Shown here: one piece after another, positions 1-8,840 of the stretch
Layout: each line of letters opens with the position of its first letter
Numbering within the stretch: position 1 is the first letter of the stretch
DNA from: Sulfitobacter sp. THAF37
GTDB taxonomy: Bacteria; Pseudomonadota; Alphaproteobacteria; Rhodobacterales; Rhodobacteraceae
Assembly (NCBI RefSeq): GCF_009363555.1
Contig: NZ_CP045372.1
Span: 1,054,001-1,118,000, forward strand
Direction: 5' to 3'
DNA length: 64,000 nucleotides
Program-made: the position numbers and the translations under genes
Notes under the pieces: model-generated
What the model saw: the letters and a program-made list of their open reading frames with translations, nothing else
What the model was told of the DNA's origin: nothing
Database searches by the model: none

Positions 1-650
1 TCGAAATTCACAAGATTTCGGAGTATGACGACGACGGCCCGTTCTTTGCCTGGAACTGGATGGTGCTGGGTGAACATACGGGCACCCACTTCGATGCTCC
101 GCACCATTGGGTCACAGGCAAGGACCACGCGGACGGCTATACCGACAAACTGGACGTCCAGCGCCTGATCGCGCCGGTCAACGTGATCGACTGCTCCAAG
201 GAAGCGGCCGAGGACGAGGATTTCCTTCTGACCGCCGACCATATCAAGGAATGGGAAAAAGAGCACGGAGAGATCAAGGAAGGCGAATGGGTCGTGATGC
301 GCACCGATTGGGATTCGCGCGCGGATGACGAGGGGAGATTCCTCAACGCCGACGAAAATGGCCCGCACAGCCCCGGCCCGACCCCGGAAGCGATCGAATA
401 TCTGCTGGGCAAGAAGATTGTCGGCTGGGGAACCCAGTGCATCGGCACCGATGCCGGCCAGGCCGGCGGGATGGAACCGCCCTTCCCCGCGCATAACTTT
501 CTGCACCGGGACAATTGTTTTGGCCTCGCATCCCTGGCCAACCTGTCCAAGCTGCCGGCAAAGGGCGCCGTGCTGATCGCTGCGCCACTGAAGATCGAAA
601 ACGGCACAGGCAGCCCGATCCGTGCGCTGGCACTTGTACCCAAGGGTTAA
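1..650 (+). CDS. Cyclase family protein (kynurenine formamidase-like), 5' truncated by window edge
   Basis: The open frame is already running at base 3 and ends at the TAA at 648-650, so the N-terminus is outside the window. The readable protein has the metal-binding signature of the cyclase/kynurenine formamidase family, HTGTHFDAPHHW, soon after the left edge, and a second conserved block, WGTQCIGTDAGQ, in the middle. Family members are metal-dependent hydrolases acting on N-formylkynurenine, isatin or related amides and lactones. It lies 3 bp upstream of an FAD oxidoreductase and appears to be the first visible gene of an operon that ends in indolepyruvate oxidoreductase, so an aromatic amide or ring-opened substrate is plausible. 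The substrate is inference. Confidence 0.85.
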   Translation, partial: EIHKISEYDDDGPFFAWNWMVLGEHTGTHFDAPHHWVTGKDHADGYTDKLDVQRLIAPVNVIDCSKEAAEDEDFLLTADHIKEWEKEHGEIKEGEWVVMRTDWDSRADDEGRFLNADENGPHSPGPTPEAIEYLLGKKIVGWGTQCIGTDAGQAGGMEPPFPAHNFLHRDNCFGLASLANLSKLPAKGAVLIAAPLKIENGTGSPIRALALVPKG

Positions 651-653
651 GGG

Positions 654-2216
654 GTGGCGACGGTCGATCATCTGATCATCGGATCGGGTATCAACGCCCT
701 GGTCGCGGCGGCCATGCTGTCGCGGAAAGGCGACAGTGTGTTGATGATCGAACGCGAAGACCGGATCGGGGGCTGCATGTTCACCTCCGATCAGGTCACG
801 CTGCCGGGGTATCATCACGATGTCATGGCGGCGACATTCGTTCTGTTCCTGACCGGGCCAGCCTATGGCGCACTGGGCGAAGACCTGGCAAACCACGGGC
901 TGGAGTTCTGCCATATCTCGCACCCGACCGCCGTTCTCAGGCCGGACGGCAGCGCGCTGACCCTCACAATGGACCGCGACAGCAACATCAGGACCTTCAA
1001 CAGCCGTGGCGCAGGTGATGGTGATCAACATGGCGCGGATGTGGGAAAGGTCGAAGAGGACGCAGCGTTCCTGTTCGCCCTTCTGGGTCAACCGCTCTGG
1101 TCCGGAAAAACGGCTCTGTTACTGGCAAAACAGGCATGGAAGCGGGGTCTTGGCCCGCTCAAGACCTGGTTCGGGGAAGCGTTGGAGCCGACCCGCGGCT
1201 GGCTTGAGACGCGCTATCAAAGCGCCGATGTGCAGGCTCTCTGGGCGCCGTGGGTGCTGCACGTCGGCCTGACGCCCGAAGCCAGCTACAGCGGTCAGAT
1301 GACCCGCGTGATCGCATTTGCGCTGGAGGCCGCGGGCGCGCCCGTGGTCAAGGGCGGCGCGGGACAGGCCGCTGCCGCATTCTTGTCTCTGATAAAGGCG
1401 AATGGCGGCGAAGTCCGCACCGGGGTGGAGGCCGCCAGCATCCTTACAGAGGGCGGCAAGGCCATCGGTGTGCGCACCATGCAAGGCGAGGAACTGTTGG
1501 CCCGCAATGTGATCGCCAGCACGGCGCCCGGCCAGCTTTACGGCGATCTGCTCAAGGCGGAAACACTGCCCGAACCGACAAAGAAGTTTCGACATGGCCG
1601 GGGCAATTTCCAGCTCCACTATGCGCTTGACGGACCCATAGAATGGGATGCCGAAGGGCTGGAGGATGTCGCGCTGATCCACCTCGCTGACGGGATAGAT
1701 TCAGTGTCCAAGTCCAGCAACGAGGCGGAACGGGGCATGTTGCCGGAAACGCCAACGATCTGCGTCGGGCAACCTCACCGGCTGGACCCGACCCGCTGCC
1801 CCGAGGGCAAGGCCATCCTGTGGCTGCAAATCCCCGATGCGCCCCGCGTGATCAAGGGCGACGCGGCGGCAGAGATCGACACCACCCCCGACTGGACCGA
1901 GACCATGCGTGAAGCCTACGCCGACCGCATCGAAGGCATCCTGAAACGACACATCCAGAACTGGGATGCCATCCGGCTCGAACGCAGGGCCTATTCCCCT
2001 GCGGATCTTGAAGGCATGAACATCAACCTCGTTGGCGGCGACCCCTATGGCGGTGCCTGCACAATCGACCAGTTCTTTGTCTGGCGCCCCTACGCCACGC
2101 AGTCTAACAACGCCACGCCGATCAAGGGGTTGTACCATATCGGTGCATCGACCCATCCCGGTCCCGGCCTGGGCGGCGGTTCGGGCTTCAACATTGCGAA
2201 AGGTCTGGGCGCATGA
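654..2216 (+). CDS. FAD-dependent oxidoreductase of the phytoene desaturase-like superfamily
   Basis: The 520-residue protein starts with GTG three bases after the preceding stop. Residues 5-35 form a dinucleotide-binding fold (LIIGSGINALVAAAML, then an acidic residue at the end of the second strand, MIERE). A C-terminal glycine-rich block, HPGPGLGGGSGFNIAKG, is typical of the phytoene dehydrogenase/NAD(P)-binding amine oxidase-like family. These enzymes desaturate or oxidise hydrophobic substrates using FAD. The stop overlaps the start of the MarR gene by four bases, so they are translationally coupled. Operon context suggests oxidation of an aromatic intermediate rather than carotenoid synthesis, since no crt gene is nearby. 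The substrate is not deducible. Confidence 0.8.
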   Translation: MATVDHLIIGSGINALVAAAMLSRKGDSVLMIEREDRIGGCMFTSDQVTLPGYHHDVMAATFVLFLTGPAYGALGEDLANHGLEFCHISHPTAVLRPDGSALTLTMDRDSNIRTFNSRGAGDGDQHGADVGKVEEDAAFLFALLGQPLWSGKTALLLAKQAWKRGLGPLKTWFGEALEPTRGWLETRYQSADVQALWAPWVLHVGLTPEASYSGQMTRVIAFALEAAGAPVVKGGAGQAAAAFLSLIKANGGEVRTGVEAASILTEGGKAIGVRTMQGEELLARNVIASTAPGQLYGDLLKAETLPEPTKKFRHGRGNFQLHYALDGPIEWDAEGLEDVALIHLADGIDSVSKSSNEAERGMLPETPTICVGQPHRLDPTRCPEGKAILWLQIPDAPRVIKGDAAAEIDTTPDWTETMREAYADRIEGILKRHIQNWDAIRLERRAYSPADLEGMNINLVGGDPYGGACTIDQFFVWRPYATQSNNATPIKGLYHIGASTHPGPGLGGGSGFNIAKGLGA

Positions 2217-2689
2217 AGCAACAGGACACGGAAAAGGACGCGCTCCGACTGGGTGAAATGGGTCTGGAGAATTTCGCCCCCTACCTGATGAATCGCATAA
2301 TTGGCCGATACAATGCCTCCCTTTCATCCGAAATGGCGGAACTGGGGCTGACGACCCCGCAGATGCGGTCTCTGGCGGTGCTGTCCGTCATTGACGGAAT
2401 TCTAATCCGCGAACTTGCGGTCTATGCCGTCGTGCAACAATCGACACTCAGCCGCGCCCTGGACGCGCTGGCAGTCTCCGGCCTGGTCCGCCGCGAGACG
2501 GACGAGAAAGACAGCCGCGCCACACGGGTGTTCCTGACGGACGCGGGACGCGAAGCCTACGACAGGCTATGGCCCCATATGTCCGCCTCTTATGAGGCGA
2601 TGTTCAAGGGGATCAGCCCGGCCGAGCAGCGCAACTTTGTCGCCACGCTCCAGACCATGCTGCGCAACATACGGAAACACGACTTTTAA
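2213..2689 (+). CDS. MarR family transcriptional regulator
   Basis: A 158-residue protein with the MarR winged-helix layout: a dimerisation helix, then a recognition region around residues 65-115 (QQSTLSRALDALAVSGLVRR, followed by the wing segment ETDEKDSRATRVFLTDAGREAY). The DxRxxxVxLT wing motif is diagnostic. MarR proteins usually repress a neighbouring catabolic or efflux operon and release DNA on binding a phenolic or aromatic acid. Its unusual position inside the operon, between the FAD oxidoreductase and iorA, suggests autoregulation of the whole unit. The promoter would lie left of the window. The ligand is unknown. Confidence 0.88.
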   Translation: MKQQDTEKDALRLGEMGLENFAPYLMNRIIGRYNASLSSEMAELGLTTPQMRSLAVLSVIDGILIRELAVYAVVQQSTLSRALDALAVSGLVRRETDEKDSRATRVFLTDAGREAYDRLWPHMSASYEAMFKGISPAEQRNFVATLQTMLRNIRKHDF

Positions 2690-2701
2690 GAGGGTACTTC
2701 G

Positions 2702-4852
2702 ATGGCTGAACGATCCTTCAAGGCGGAAGTAGAACACCTGCGCAAAGGCAACGGTGATGTTTTTACCGGTGAGGGAATCCTTGCGATCACCAAGGCGCTG
2801 CTGGAAAACGGCGTCGGATACGTGGGCGGCTATCAGGGCGCGCCGATCTCTCACCTGATGGACGTTCTGGCCGACGCGGAGGAACTGATGGCCGAACTCG
2901 GTGTGCGGTTCGAGGCCAACGCCTCCGAAGCGGCCGCCGCCGCGATGCTGGCGGCATCGGTCCACTACCCGATCCGCGGCGCGGTGACATTCAAGGGTCC
3001 GGTCGGCGTCAATGTCGCGTCAGATGCCTTGGCCAACCTGTGTTCGTCCGGCGTGAACGGCGGCGCGCTGGTGATCGTCGGAGAGGATTATGGCGAAGGG
3101 TCCTCCATCATGCAGGAACGATCGCATGCCTTTGCCATGAAGTCGCAGTTCTGGATGCTGGACCCGCGCCCCAACCTGCCCAGCATCACCAAGGCGGTCA
3201 AAGACGGGTTCGAGCTGAGCGAGGCATCGAACACCCCCGTCATGCTGATGGTGCGGATCCGGTCCTGTCACGTCACCGGCAGCTTTGAAACCAAGGACAA
3301 CGTCCCGCCCCCGCTGACGGTGAAACAGGCCATCGCGAACCCGCAATCGGATTTCAACCGCGTCGTCCTGCCGCCGATGAGCTACATGCACGAACAGGAC
3401 AAGATCAAGAACCGCTGGCCCGCGGCGGAAAAGTTCATCGTGGAAAACAAGCTGAACGAACACTTCGGCCCGAAGGACGCCAAGATCGGCATCGTTGTGC
3501 AGGGCGGCATGTACAACGGCCTGATCAGGGCGCTGCAACGCCTGGGGCTGGCTGATCTCTTTGGCCGGACCGACGTGCCGATCTATTGCCTGAACGTCAC
3601 ATATCCCCTTGTCAAAGACGAATTCGACGATTTTTGCGAAGGCAAGGACCATGTTCTGGTCGTCGAGGAAGGGCAGCCCGAACATATCGAACAGCATCTC
3701 GGCTCATTCCTGTACAAGGCAGGGCGCCGCCTGAAGCTGTATGGCAAGGACGTACTGCCGATGGCGGGCGAATACACCGGGCAGGTCATGCTGGACGGCG
3801 TGACCGGATTCCTCAAAGCCGCAGCGCCCGACATGTTGCCGGGAAAGGTCCGCGCACCGAATGCCGAAGAACCCAAGATCCCGGACCTGAGCAAGACGGT
3901 ACCGATCCGGCCCCCCGGTTTTTGCACCGGTTGTCCGGAACGGCCCATTTTTGCGGGGATGAAGCTGGTTGAACAGGAATTGGGCAAGCACCAGATCACC
4001 GGCGACATCGGCTGCCACCTGTTCGGGTCGCTGCCGCCGTTTGAAATCGGCGGCGCGACGATGGGCTACGGGCTTGGTCCGGCATCCAATGCCGCTTTCG
4101 ACGGGGGCGGTGAACGCAGGGCGATCTCCATGCTGGGTGACGGTGGCTTTTGGCACAACGGGCTGTCGTCCTCGATCGGGAACATGGTGTTCAACAAATC
4201 CGACAATGTGGTCGTGATCGTGGACAACTACTATTCCGCCGCGACCGGCGGGCAGGACGTGCTGTCATCCCGTGCACACAACGATACGAAGGCCACCAAC
4301 AACCCGATCTCCGGCGCGCTAAAAGGCGTCGGCGTTGAATGGATCAGGCAGATCGACCACACCTATGACGTAGGCAAGGTGCGCGACACCCTGCGCGAGG
4401 CGCTGACCACCGATTTCAAGGGACCGAAGGTCATCGTCGCATCGTCCGAATGTATGCTGAACAAACAGCGGCGCGAAAAACCGTTGCGCAACAAGGCCAT
4501 CGGCGAAGGCCGCCGCGTCGATGTGCCCCGGTTCGGCGTGGACAGTGACATTTGCACCGGGGACCACGCCTGCATTCGCCTGTCCGGTTGCCCGTCACTG
4601 TCGCTGAAACGGCTCGACGATCCGTTGCGCGATGATCCCGTCGCGCATATCGACCAAACCTGCGTCGGCTGCGGCAACTGTGGCGAGGTAGCAGATGCCG
4701 CTGTGCTTTGCCCGTCTTTCTACCGCGCCGACGTGGTGCACAACCCCGGCGGCTTCGAACGTTGGCGCGCCGGCTTTCGGGGCAGGGTCATCTCCTGGCT
4801 GCAGGCGCGACGCGATGCCAGACGCCTTCGCCTGACGGGGGCACCGACATGA
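2702..4852 (+). CDS. iorA: Indolepyruvate ferredoxin oxidoreductase alpha subunit
   Basis: The 716-residue protein matches IorA: an N-terminal pyruvate-oxidoreductase domain, a central CTGCPERP motif, a thiamine diphosphate-binding region (GDGGFWHNG followed by NVVVIVDNYYSAATGGQ), and a C-terminal iron-sulphur region with CTGDHAC...GC and CVGCGNCG cysteine clusters near residues 615-665. The enzyme oxidatively decarboxylates aryl 2-oxoacids to aryl-acetyl-CoA with ferredoxin as acceptor. A purine-rich AGAGGG precedes the ATG. Its stop overlaps the start of iorB in an ATGA. The cysteine spacing of the first cluster departs from the plain CxxCxxCxxxC pattern, but the TPP motifs and gene pair make the assignment firm. 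Confidence 0.9.
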   Translation: MAERSFKAEVEHLRKGNGDVFTGEGILAITKALLENGVGYVGGYQGAPISHLMDVLADAEELMAELGVRFEANASEAAAAAMLAASVHYPIRGAVTFKGPVGVNVASDALANLCSSGVNGGALVIVGEDYGEGSSIMQERSHAFAMKSQFWMLDPRPNLPSITKAVKDGFELSEASNTPVMLMVRIRSCHVTGSFETKDNVPPPLTVKQAIANPQSDFNRVVLPPMSYMHEQDKIKNRWPAAEKFIVENKLNEHFGPKDAKIGIVVQGGMYNGLIRALQRLGLADLFGRTDVPIYCLNVTYPLVKDEFDDFCEGKDHVLVVEEGQPEHIEQHLGSFLYKAGRRLKLYGKDVLPMAGEYTGQVMLDGVTGFLKAAAPDMLPGKVRAPNAEEPKIPDLSKTVPIRPPGFCTGCPERPIFAGMKLVEQELGKHQITGDIGCHLFGSLPPFEIGGATMGYGLGPASNAAFDGGGERRAISMLGDGGFWHNGLSSSIGNMVFNKSDNVVVIVDNYYSAATGGQDVLSSRAHNDTKATNNPISGALKGVGVEWIRQIDHTYDVGKVRDTLREALTTDFKGPKVIVASSECMLNKQRREKPLRNKAIGEGRRVDVPRFGVDSDICTGDHACIRLSGCPSLSLKRLDDPLRDDPVAHIDQTCVGCGNCGEVADAAVLCPSFYRADVVHNPGGFERWRAGFRGRVISWLQARRDARRLRLTGAPT

Positions 4853-6438
4853 ACATGGTCCTTCAACAAAAGACACCCGACCCACACTTGGGGGGGATCA
4901 TCAAGCTGGCCGTCATGGCGGTCGGCGGTCAGGGCGGTGGCGTGCTGACCAACTGGATCGAGGCGCTGGCGCGATCACAAGGGTACGCGTGTCAGGCCAC
5001 GTCTGTCGCGGGGGTCGCCCAGCGCACCGGGGCCACGATCTACTACGTGGAAATGGCGAAAAAATCTGAATTAGAGCCTGTTTTTGCCTTGGCCCCTGCC
5101 GGGGGCGACGTCGATGTTCTGATCGCCGCAGAGATGATGGAGGTGGGACGTGCGGTGATGCGCGGTTTCGTGACGCCGGACCGGACCACGCTGATCGGTT
5201 CGACCCACCGTGCCCTGGCCGTGTCAGAGAAGATGACCCCCGGCGACGGCATCGCGGACGCCGACGAGGTCCGCGCCGCTGCCGAGATGGCATCGCAGAA
5301 ACTGATCCTCGCGGACATGGACGGACTGGCTGTGGCGCAAGGGTCCGTGATCTCGTCCAGCCTGTTCGGCGCCTTGGCGGGATCGGGCGCGTTGCCCTTC
5401 CCACGGGAAGCTTTCGAGGACGCGATCCGCGCCGGGGGAAAAGCTGTCGACACCTCGCTGAAGGCTTTTGCCGCAGGCTACGACGCCCCCCAGAACGGTG
5501 CCGACACCGCCGAACGACCTCAGAAGGGCAAAGCGCCAGAACTCACCGGGCCCGTGCAGCAAAGCGGCACCAACCCAAGGCAGGACGTCACCGAGCTGAC
5601 CGGGCCACCGCAAGAGATCGAGCGTTGGAACGCGCTTCTGCACCGGGCCAAATCCCTGCCGGAACCTGTAGCGGACATGGCGGCCAAAGGCTTGATGAAG
5701 GTGGTCGATTTTCAGGACTGCGCTTATGGTGAAACCTATTTGACGCATCTCGACCGGATCGTCGCCGTGGACAACGCGAATGAGAACTGGCTGCTCAGTG
5801 CAACGGCCGCGAAATATATTGCCAATGCCATGGCCTACGACGACATCATTCGTGTCGCCGACCTCAAGACCCGGGCCCCCCGAATGGCGCGTATCCAGGC
5901 CGAAATGGGCGCAACGGACGATCAGCTGCTGGAGCTGACCGAATTCTTCCATCCGCGCGCCGAAGAGATCGTGAGCCTGCTTCCCGCGCGGATCGGTGCC
6001 AGGTGGGAGGCCAACCCCAAACGCATGGCGCTGGTGGACCGCATTTTCAACAAGGGTCGACGCTTGCGCACGCACTCCCTGCGGTCCTTCGTGATGCTGC
6101 ACGTTCTGGGTGGTCTGAAGGGGTATCGCATGAAGACCCGCAGGCACGAGGTAGAGACCGCACATATGGCCCAATGGCTGGAGGACAGCCTTGCCCCGCT
6201 GGGCGAAGACTACGCTCTGAGCGTCGAGCTGCTCAAGAACCGGCGGCTGATCAAGGGATACTCCGACACCCACGCTCGTGGCCTGACGAAGTTTGCGACG
6301 GTCATGAATGCAGCCGCCCTTTTGAGGGGGCGCAAGGATGCCGCGGAGTGGATGAACCGCCTGCGGGAAGCCGCCCTGCAGGACGCCGAAGGCAAGGCCT
6401 TGGACGGCGCGATCCGAACTGTCCGCAGCTTTGTTTGA
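4849..6438 (+). CDS. iorB: Indolepyruvate ferredoxin oxidoreductase beta-type subunit with long C-terminal extension
   Basis: The start is set at the ATG overlapping the iorA stop; a longer in-frame start exists upstream but would lie deep inside iorA. Residues 18-45 carry the gamma/beta-subunit nucleotide-like motif AVMAVGGQGGGVLTNWIE. The protein is 529 residues, much longer than the roughly 200-residue classical IorB. After a low-complexity linker near residues 210-255 a helical domain of about 270 residues follows, resembling the extra domain seen in fused aryl-pyruvate oxidoreductases (DUF6537-type, from memory). It partners IorA in oxidative decarboxylation of aromatic 2-oxoacids. It is the last gene of the operon. 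Confidence 0.87.
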   Translation: MNMVLQQKTPDPHLGGIIKLAVMAVGGQGGGVLTNWIEALARSQGYACQATSVAGVAQRTGATIYYVEMAKKSELEPVFALAPAGGDVDVLIAAEMMEVGRAVMRGFVTPDRTTLIGSTHRALAVSEKMTPGDGIADADEVRAAAEMASQKLILADMDGLAVAQGSVISSSLFGALAGSGALPFPREAFEDAIRAGGKAVDTSLKAFAAGYDAPQNGADTAERPQKGKAPELTGPVQQSGTNPRQDVTELTGPPQEIERWNALLHRAKSLPEPVADMAAKGLMKVVDFQDCAYGETYLTHLDRIVAVDNANENWLLSATAAKYIANAMAYDDIIRVADLKTRAPRMARIQAEMGATDDQLLELTEFFHPRAEEIVSLLPARIGARWEANPKRMALVDRIFNKGRRLRTHSLRSFVMLHVLGGLKGYRMKTRRHEVETAHMAQWLEDSLAPLGEDYALSVELLKNRRLIKGYSDTHARGLTKFATVMNAAALLRGRKDAAEWMNRLREAALQDAEGKALDGAIRTVRSFV

Positions 6439-6486
6439 CTTAGGCCATGCCCGCCCTCTGGACCGGGCAACCAAAGGTTGGTATTT

Positions 6487-6511
6487 CTCGTTGATGTACA
6501 AGTTTAACGAG
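6487..6511. repeat. Inverted repeat upstream of the small coiled-coil gene
   Basis: CTCGTT (6487-6492) is repeated in inverse orientation as AACGAG (6506-6511) with a 13-base AT-rich spacer. It lies 16 bases before the ATG at 6528 and 49 bases after iorB. It could be an operator or a weak transcript-end hairpin; there is no T-run after it. Low confidence in function. Confidence 0.3.
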
Positions 6512-6527
6512 TATTTGGCCCTAAATC

Positions 6528-6836
6528 ATGAATACCCCCCGCACCGAAAAGGACGCGAATGAGCCGCGTTTTTCGGATACCGAACCCGCGCTGATGACCT
6601 GTTACCGGGAACTGGCATATATTACCGCCGCTCTCATCGATAGGGAAGCCGAAGTGGAAGAACAAGCCCGACGCATCAACGCCCTGGAGGTGGAACTGAC
6701 GCAGATGCAGCATGCATTGGGTCACGCACAGGGTATCGTACACTACCATCTGACAGAACAGGAAGCCATGCGGACAAGCAGGTCCTGGCGGCTGATGGCC
6801 ACGATCCGAAGACTGGGCCGGGTGTTTGTCAGATAA
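6528..6836 (+). CDS. Small coiled-coil protein with a glycosyltransferase-tail-like C-terminus
   Basis: A 102-residue protein of unknown function. Residues 35-75 form a heptad-rich helix (DREAEVEEQARRINALEVELTQM) likely to be a coiled coil. The C-terminus, SRSWRLMATIRRLGR, resembles the S-x-SWR-x-T-x-PxR tail that I know from many bacterial glycosyltransferase and methyltransferase proteins of surface polysaccharide clusters, usually just after a coiled coil. Here the catalytic domain is absent. It stands alone between the ior operon and a convergent aminotransferase gene. It may be a remnant or a small adaptor of polysaccharide assembly; this is inference. Confidence 0.6.
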   Translation: MNTPRTEKDANEPRFSDTEPALMTCYRELAYITAALIDREAEVEEQARRINALEVELTQMQHALGHAQGIVHYHLTEQEAMRTSRSWRLMATIRRLGRVFVR

Positions 6837-6922
6837 CCACCGAAAAACACGCCGGACGGCGCTGACGGGTTACCGGCAGGCCGTCCTATGGGCGACGATG
6901 CCAAAATCCTGCTATGTTCGGC

Positions 6923-8053
6923 CTATGAGGCTCCCCAATTTTTCAATGCTTCTCCAACCCGGTCCAAACCCTTGTGCAGATTGACCTCGGCGCCGCCCCC
7001 TACGCCCAGTCGGATATGGTCTGGTTGATCGTAGGCGCTGCCCGGCAACAGGAAGGTGCGGTATGGCTCTTGCAGCAGTAGCCGCGCGAAGGAATCGCTG
7101 TCGATCCCGGCGGGCAAGCGCGCCAGCCCTATAAGACCGGCCCTTGGCGGCACCCAGGTCAGACCCGGCTGCGAGTCCACCCAGGCATTCATTTCCGCGA
7201 GGTTCGCCGCACCTTCTTTGCGTGCCTTCTTCATCGCGGGCTGGTACCGCGCCGGCCTGAGCGCGATTTCGGCAATCACCTCTCCCATGATGTTCATGAT
7301 CTCCGAGCTGTTTTCGCGCAGAATCACGGCATCCATGATCAATGCCGCATCCCGGCAAATCATCCAGCCCGTGCGCAACCCCTGCAGGCCCAGCGCCTTG
7401 CTGACCGACCCGGTGGTGATCCCCTTTTCGTACAGCCCCGCAACCGATGGCGCGCGGGGTCCGTCCCATTCCAACCCCGCATAAACTTCGTCCACCAGCA
7501 GCCAGGCACCGACACCGGACGCGATGTCCACCAGTTCATCCAGCTGGGCCGCGGACAAAAGGTCGCCCGTCGGATTGTTCGGGTTGGTGACAAAGATCAT
7601 CCGCGTCCGTTCGGATACAGCATCGCGCAGACGGTCGAGCGGCAGGTGCCAGCCGTCGCTTTCCTGGCGCGTCACCTTGACGATTTTCGCGCCGATCGCC
7701 TTGGCCAGAACCTCGGCCTGCGGCCAGCCAGGGGTTTCGATGACGATCTCGTCTCCGGGCTGAAGCAGCTGCATGATCGCAAGGTAGTTGGCCTCCGCCG
7801 CACCGGCGGTGATCAGCACGTCCTCGGTTCGGCACCGGCCGTGAAGCCCGGCCTGCGACAGAACATGAGACCGCAGTTCTGGCAGACCCCTGAAATCACG
7901 GTTGTTCCAATCCAGCGACAGCTTCGGATCCAGCGCGTCCAGATAGTCGCCCAGCACCGGAGATCCGGAAAGGGAAAAGCCGACGATGGCCTCCGGCTCC
8001 GCATCGGTGGTTTCCAGCAGGTACTGAAACAATGTGTGAATCTTGACTTTCAT
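6923..8053 (-). CDS. PLP-dependent aminotransferase, class I/II fold
   Basis: The start is placed at the ATG at 8053 (MKVKIHTLFQ) rather than 18 codons upstream, because the longer form would overlap the divergent gene. The 376-residue protein has the fold-type I signatures NPNNPTGD (substrate and cofactor binding), LLVDEVYAGLEWD (aspartate contacting the pyridine nitrogen), and SVSKALGLQGLRTGW carrying the Schiff-base lysine. It transfers an amino group between an amino acid and a 2-oxoacid; specificity cannot be read from sequence. It is divergently arranged from a metallo-hydrolase with only 25 bp between the two start codons, so they probably share control. Confidence 0.87.
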   Translation of the reverse strand: MKVKIHTLFQYLLETTDAEPEAIVGFSLSGSPVLGDYLDALDPKLSLDWNNRDFRGLPELRSHVLSQAGLHGRCRTEDVLITAGAAEANYLAIMQLLQPGDEIVIETPGWPQAEVLAKAIGAKIVKVTRQESDGWHLPLDRLRDAVSERTRMIFVTNPNNPTGDLLSAAQLDELVDIASGVGAWLLVDEVYAGLEWDGPRAPSVAGLYEKGITTGSVSKALGLQGLRTGWMICRDAALIMDAVILRENSSEIMNIMGEVIAEIALRPARYQPAMKKARKEGAANLAEMNAWVDSQPGLTWVPPRAGLIGLARLPAGIDSDSFARLLLQEPYRTFLLPGSAYDQPDHIRLGVGGGAEVNLHKGLDRVGEALKNWGAS

Positions 8054-8078
8054 GCGCCGCCCCTGGCTAATCGCGAAC

Positions 8079-8837
8079 ATGGATAAACCGATCACGCTCC
8101 GAGGCAAACCGAAACGTCTGGCCGTGCTTGATTACGGTCTCTTCGAGGTTCACGCAGGCCCCCGCACCATCGGCATCTGCGGTTTTGTCATCCAGACCGA
8201 CGCGAACGAAGTGGTCCTGATCGACACGGGGTTTCCCCGGAAGTACGCCATCGACGCAGAGGCGGCGACGGCGGAGGACGATCTGGGCAGCTTCGGGCGC
8301 GTTCTGTCTGTGACCGAAGAAAACCTGCCCGGCCCGCAGCTTGCGAAACTGGGGCTGAAGAAATCGGACATCACCCTGATGATCCAGAGCCATACCCATA
8401 TCGACCACGTGGGCGACATGGCAGGCTATCCCCATGCGCCGATCCTGATGTCGGCTGCCGAACGGGCCCTGCCCAGACCGCTCTACTGGTCCGGGAAACA
8501 GGCGATGGACTGGCCGGACAGGGACTATCGGCTGGTCCGGTCGGATATGCTGCTTGGCCCGGGGTTCGAGGTGCTGCATTGTCCCGGGCACGCACCGGGG
8601 CAGCTGGCGTTTATGGTTGAGCTGCCCGAAACCGGCTGGGTGCTGCTGACATCGGACGCGATCAGTCGGGCGTCGGAGATCGACGAGAAATTCGCGGGCT
8701 CCTGGGACGAGGAACAGGCGATCTTTCACGGGGACCGCCTGATGGCGCTTGCGCGCGCGCGTGACGCATTGGTGATCTATGGGCACAGCCCCGAGCAATG
8801 GCCGGACCTGCGCAAGGCGCCGAATTGGTTCGAATAG
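8079..8837 (+). CDS. Metallo-beta-lactamase-fold hydrolase, N-acyl homoserine lactonase-like
   Basis: A 252-residue MBL-fold protein with the metal-binding motif SHTHIDHVGD (HxHxDH), a further histidine in CPGHAPGQ and an aspartate in LLTSDAI. The arrangement and length fit the AttM/AiiA N-acyl homoserine lactonase family, which opens lactone rings and can quench quorum sensing. Related proteins hydrolyse other lactones or esters, so the substrate is open. The ATG at 8079 is preferred to one at 8043, which would overlap the divergent aminotransferase. It ends three bases before the convergent SDR gene. Confidence 0.75.
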   Translation: MDKPITLRGKPKRLAVLDYGLFEVHAGPRTIGICGFVIQTDANEVVLIDTGFPRKYAIDAEAATAEDDLGSFGRVLSVTEENLPGPQLAKLGLKKSDITLMIQSHTHIDHVGDMAGYPHAPILMSAAERALPRPLYWSGKQAMDWPDRDYRLVRSDMLLGPGFEVLHCPGHAPGQLAFMVELPETGWVLLTSDAISRASEIDEKFAGSWDEEQAIFHGDRLMALARARDALVIYGHSPEQWPDLRKAPNWFE

Positions 8838-8840
8838 AGC

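Noticed and set aside
5224..6501. Minus-strand frame of 425 codons opposite iorB
   Set aside because: Antisense to a well-supported gene, low-information composition, no motif.
6837..6922. Hairpin GGACGGC/GCCGTCC as a terminator between the small coiled-coil gene and the aminotransferase
   Set aside because: The arms can pair, but the loop is long and there is no T-run on either side, so it was not listed as a terminator.
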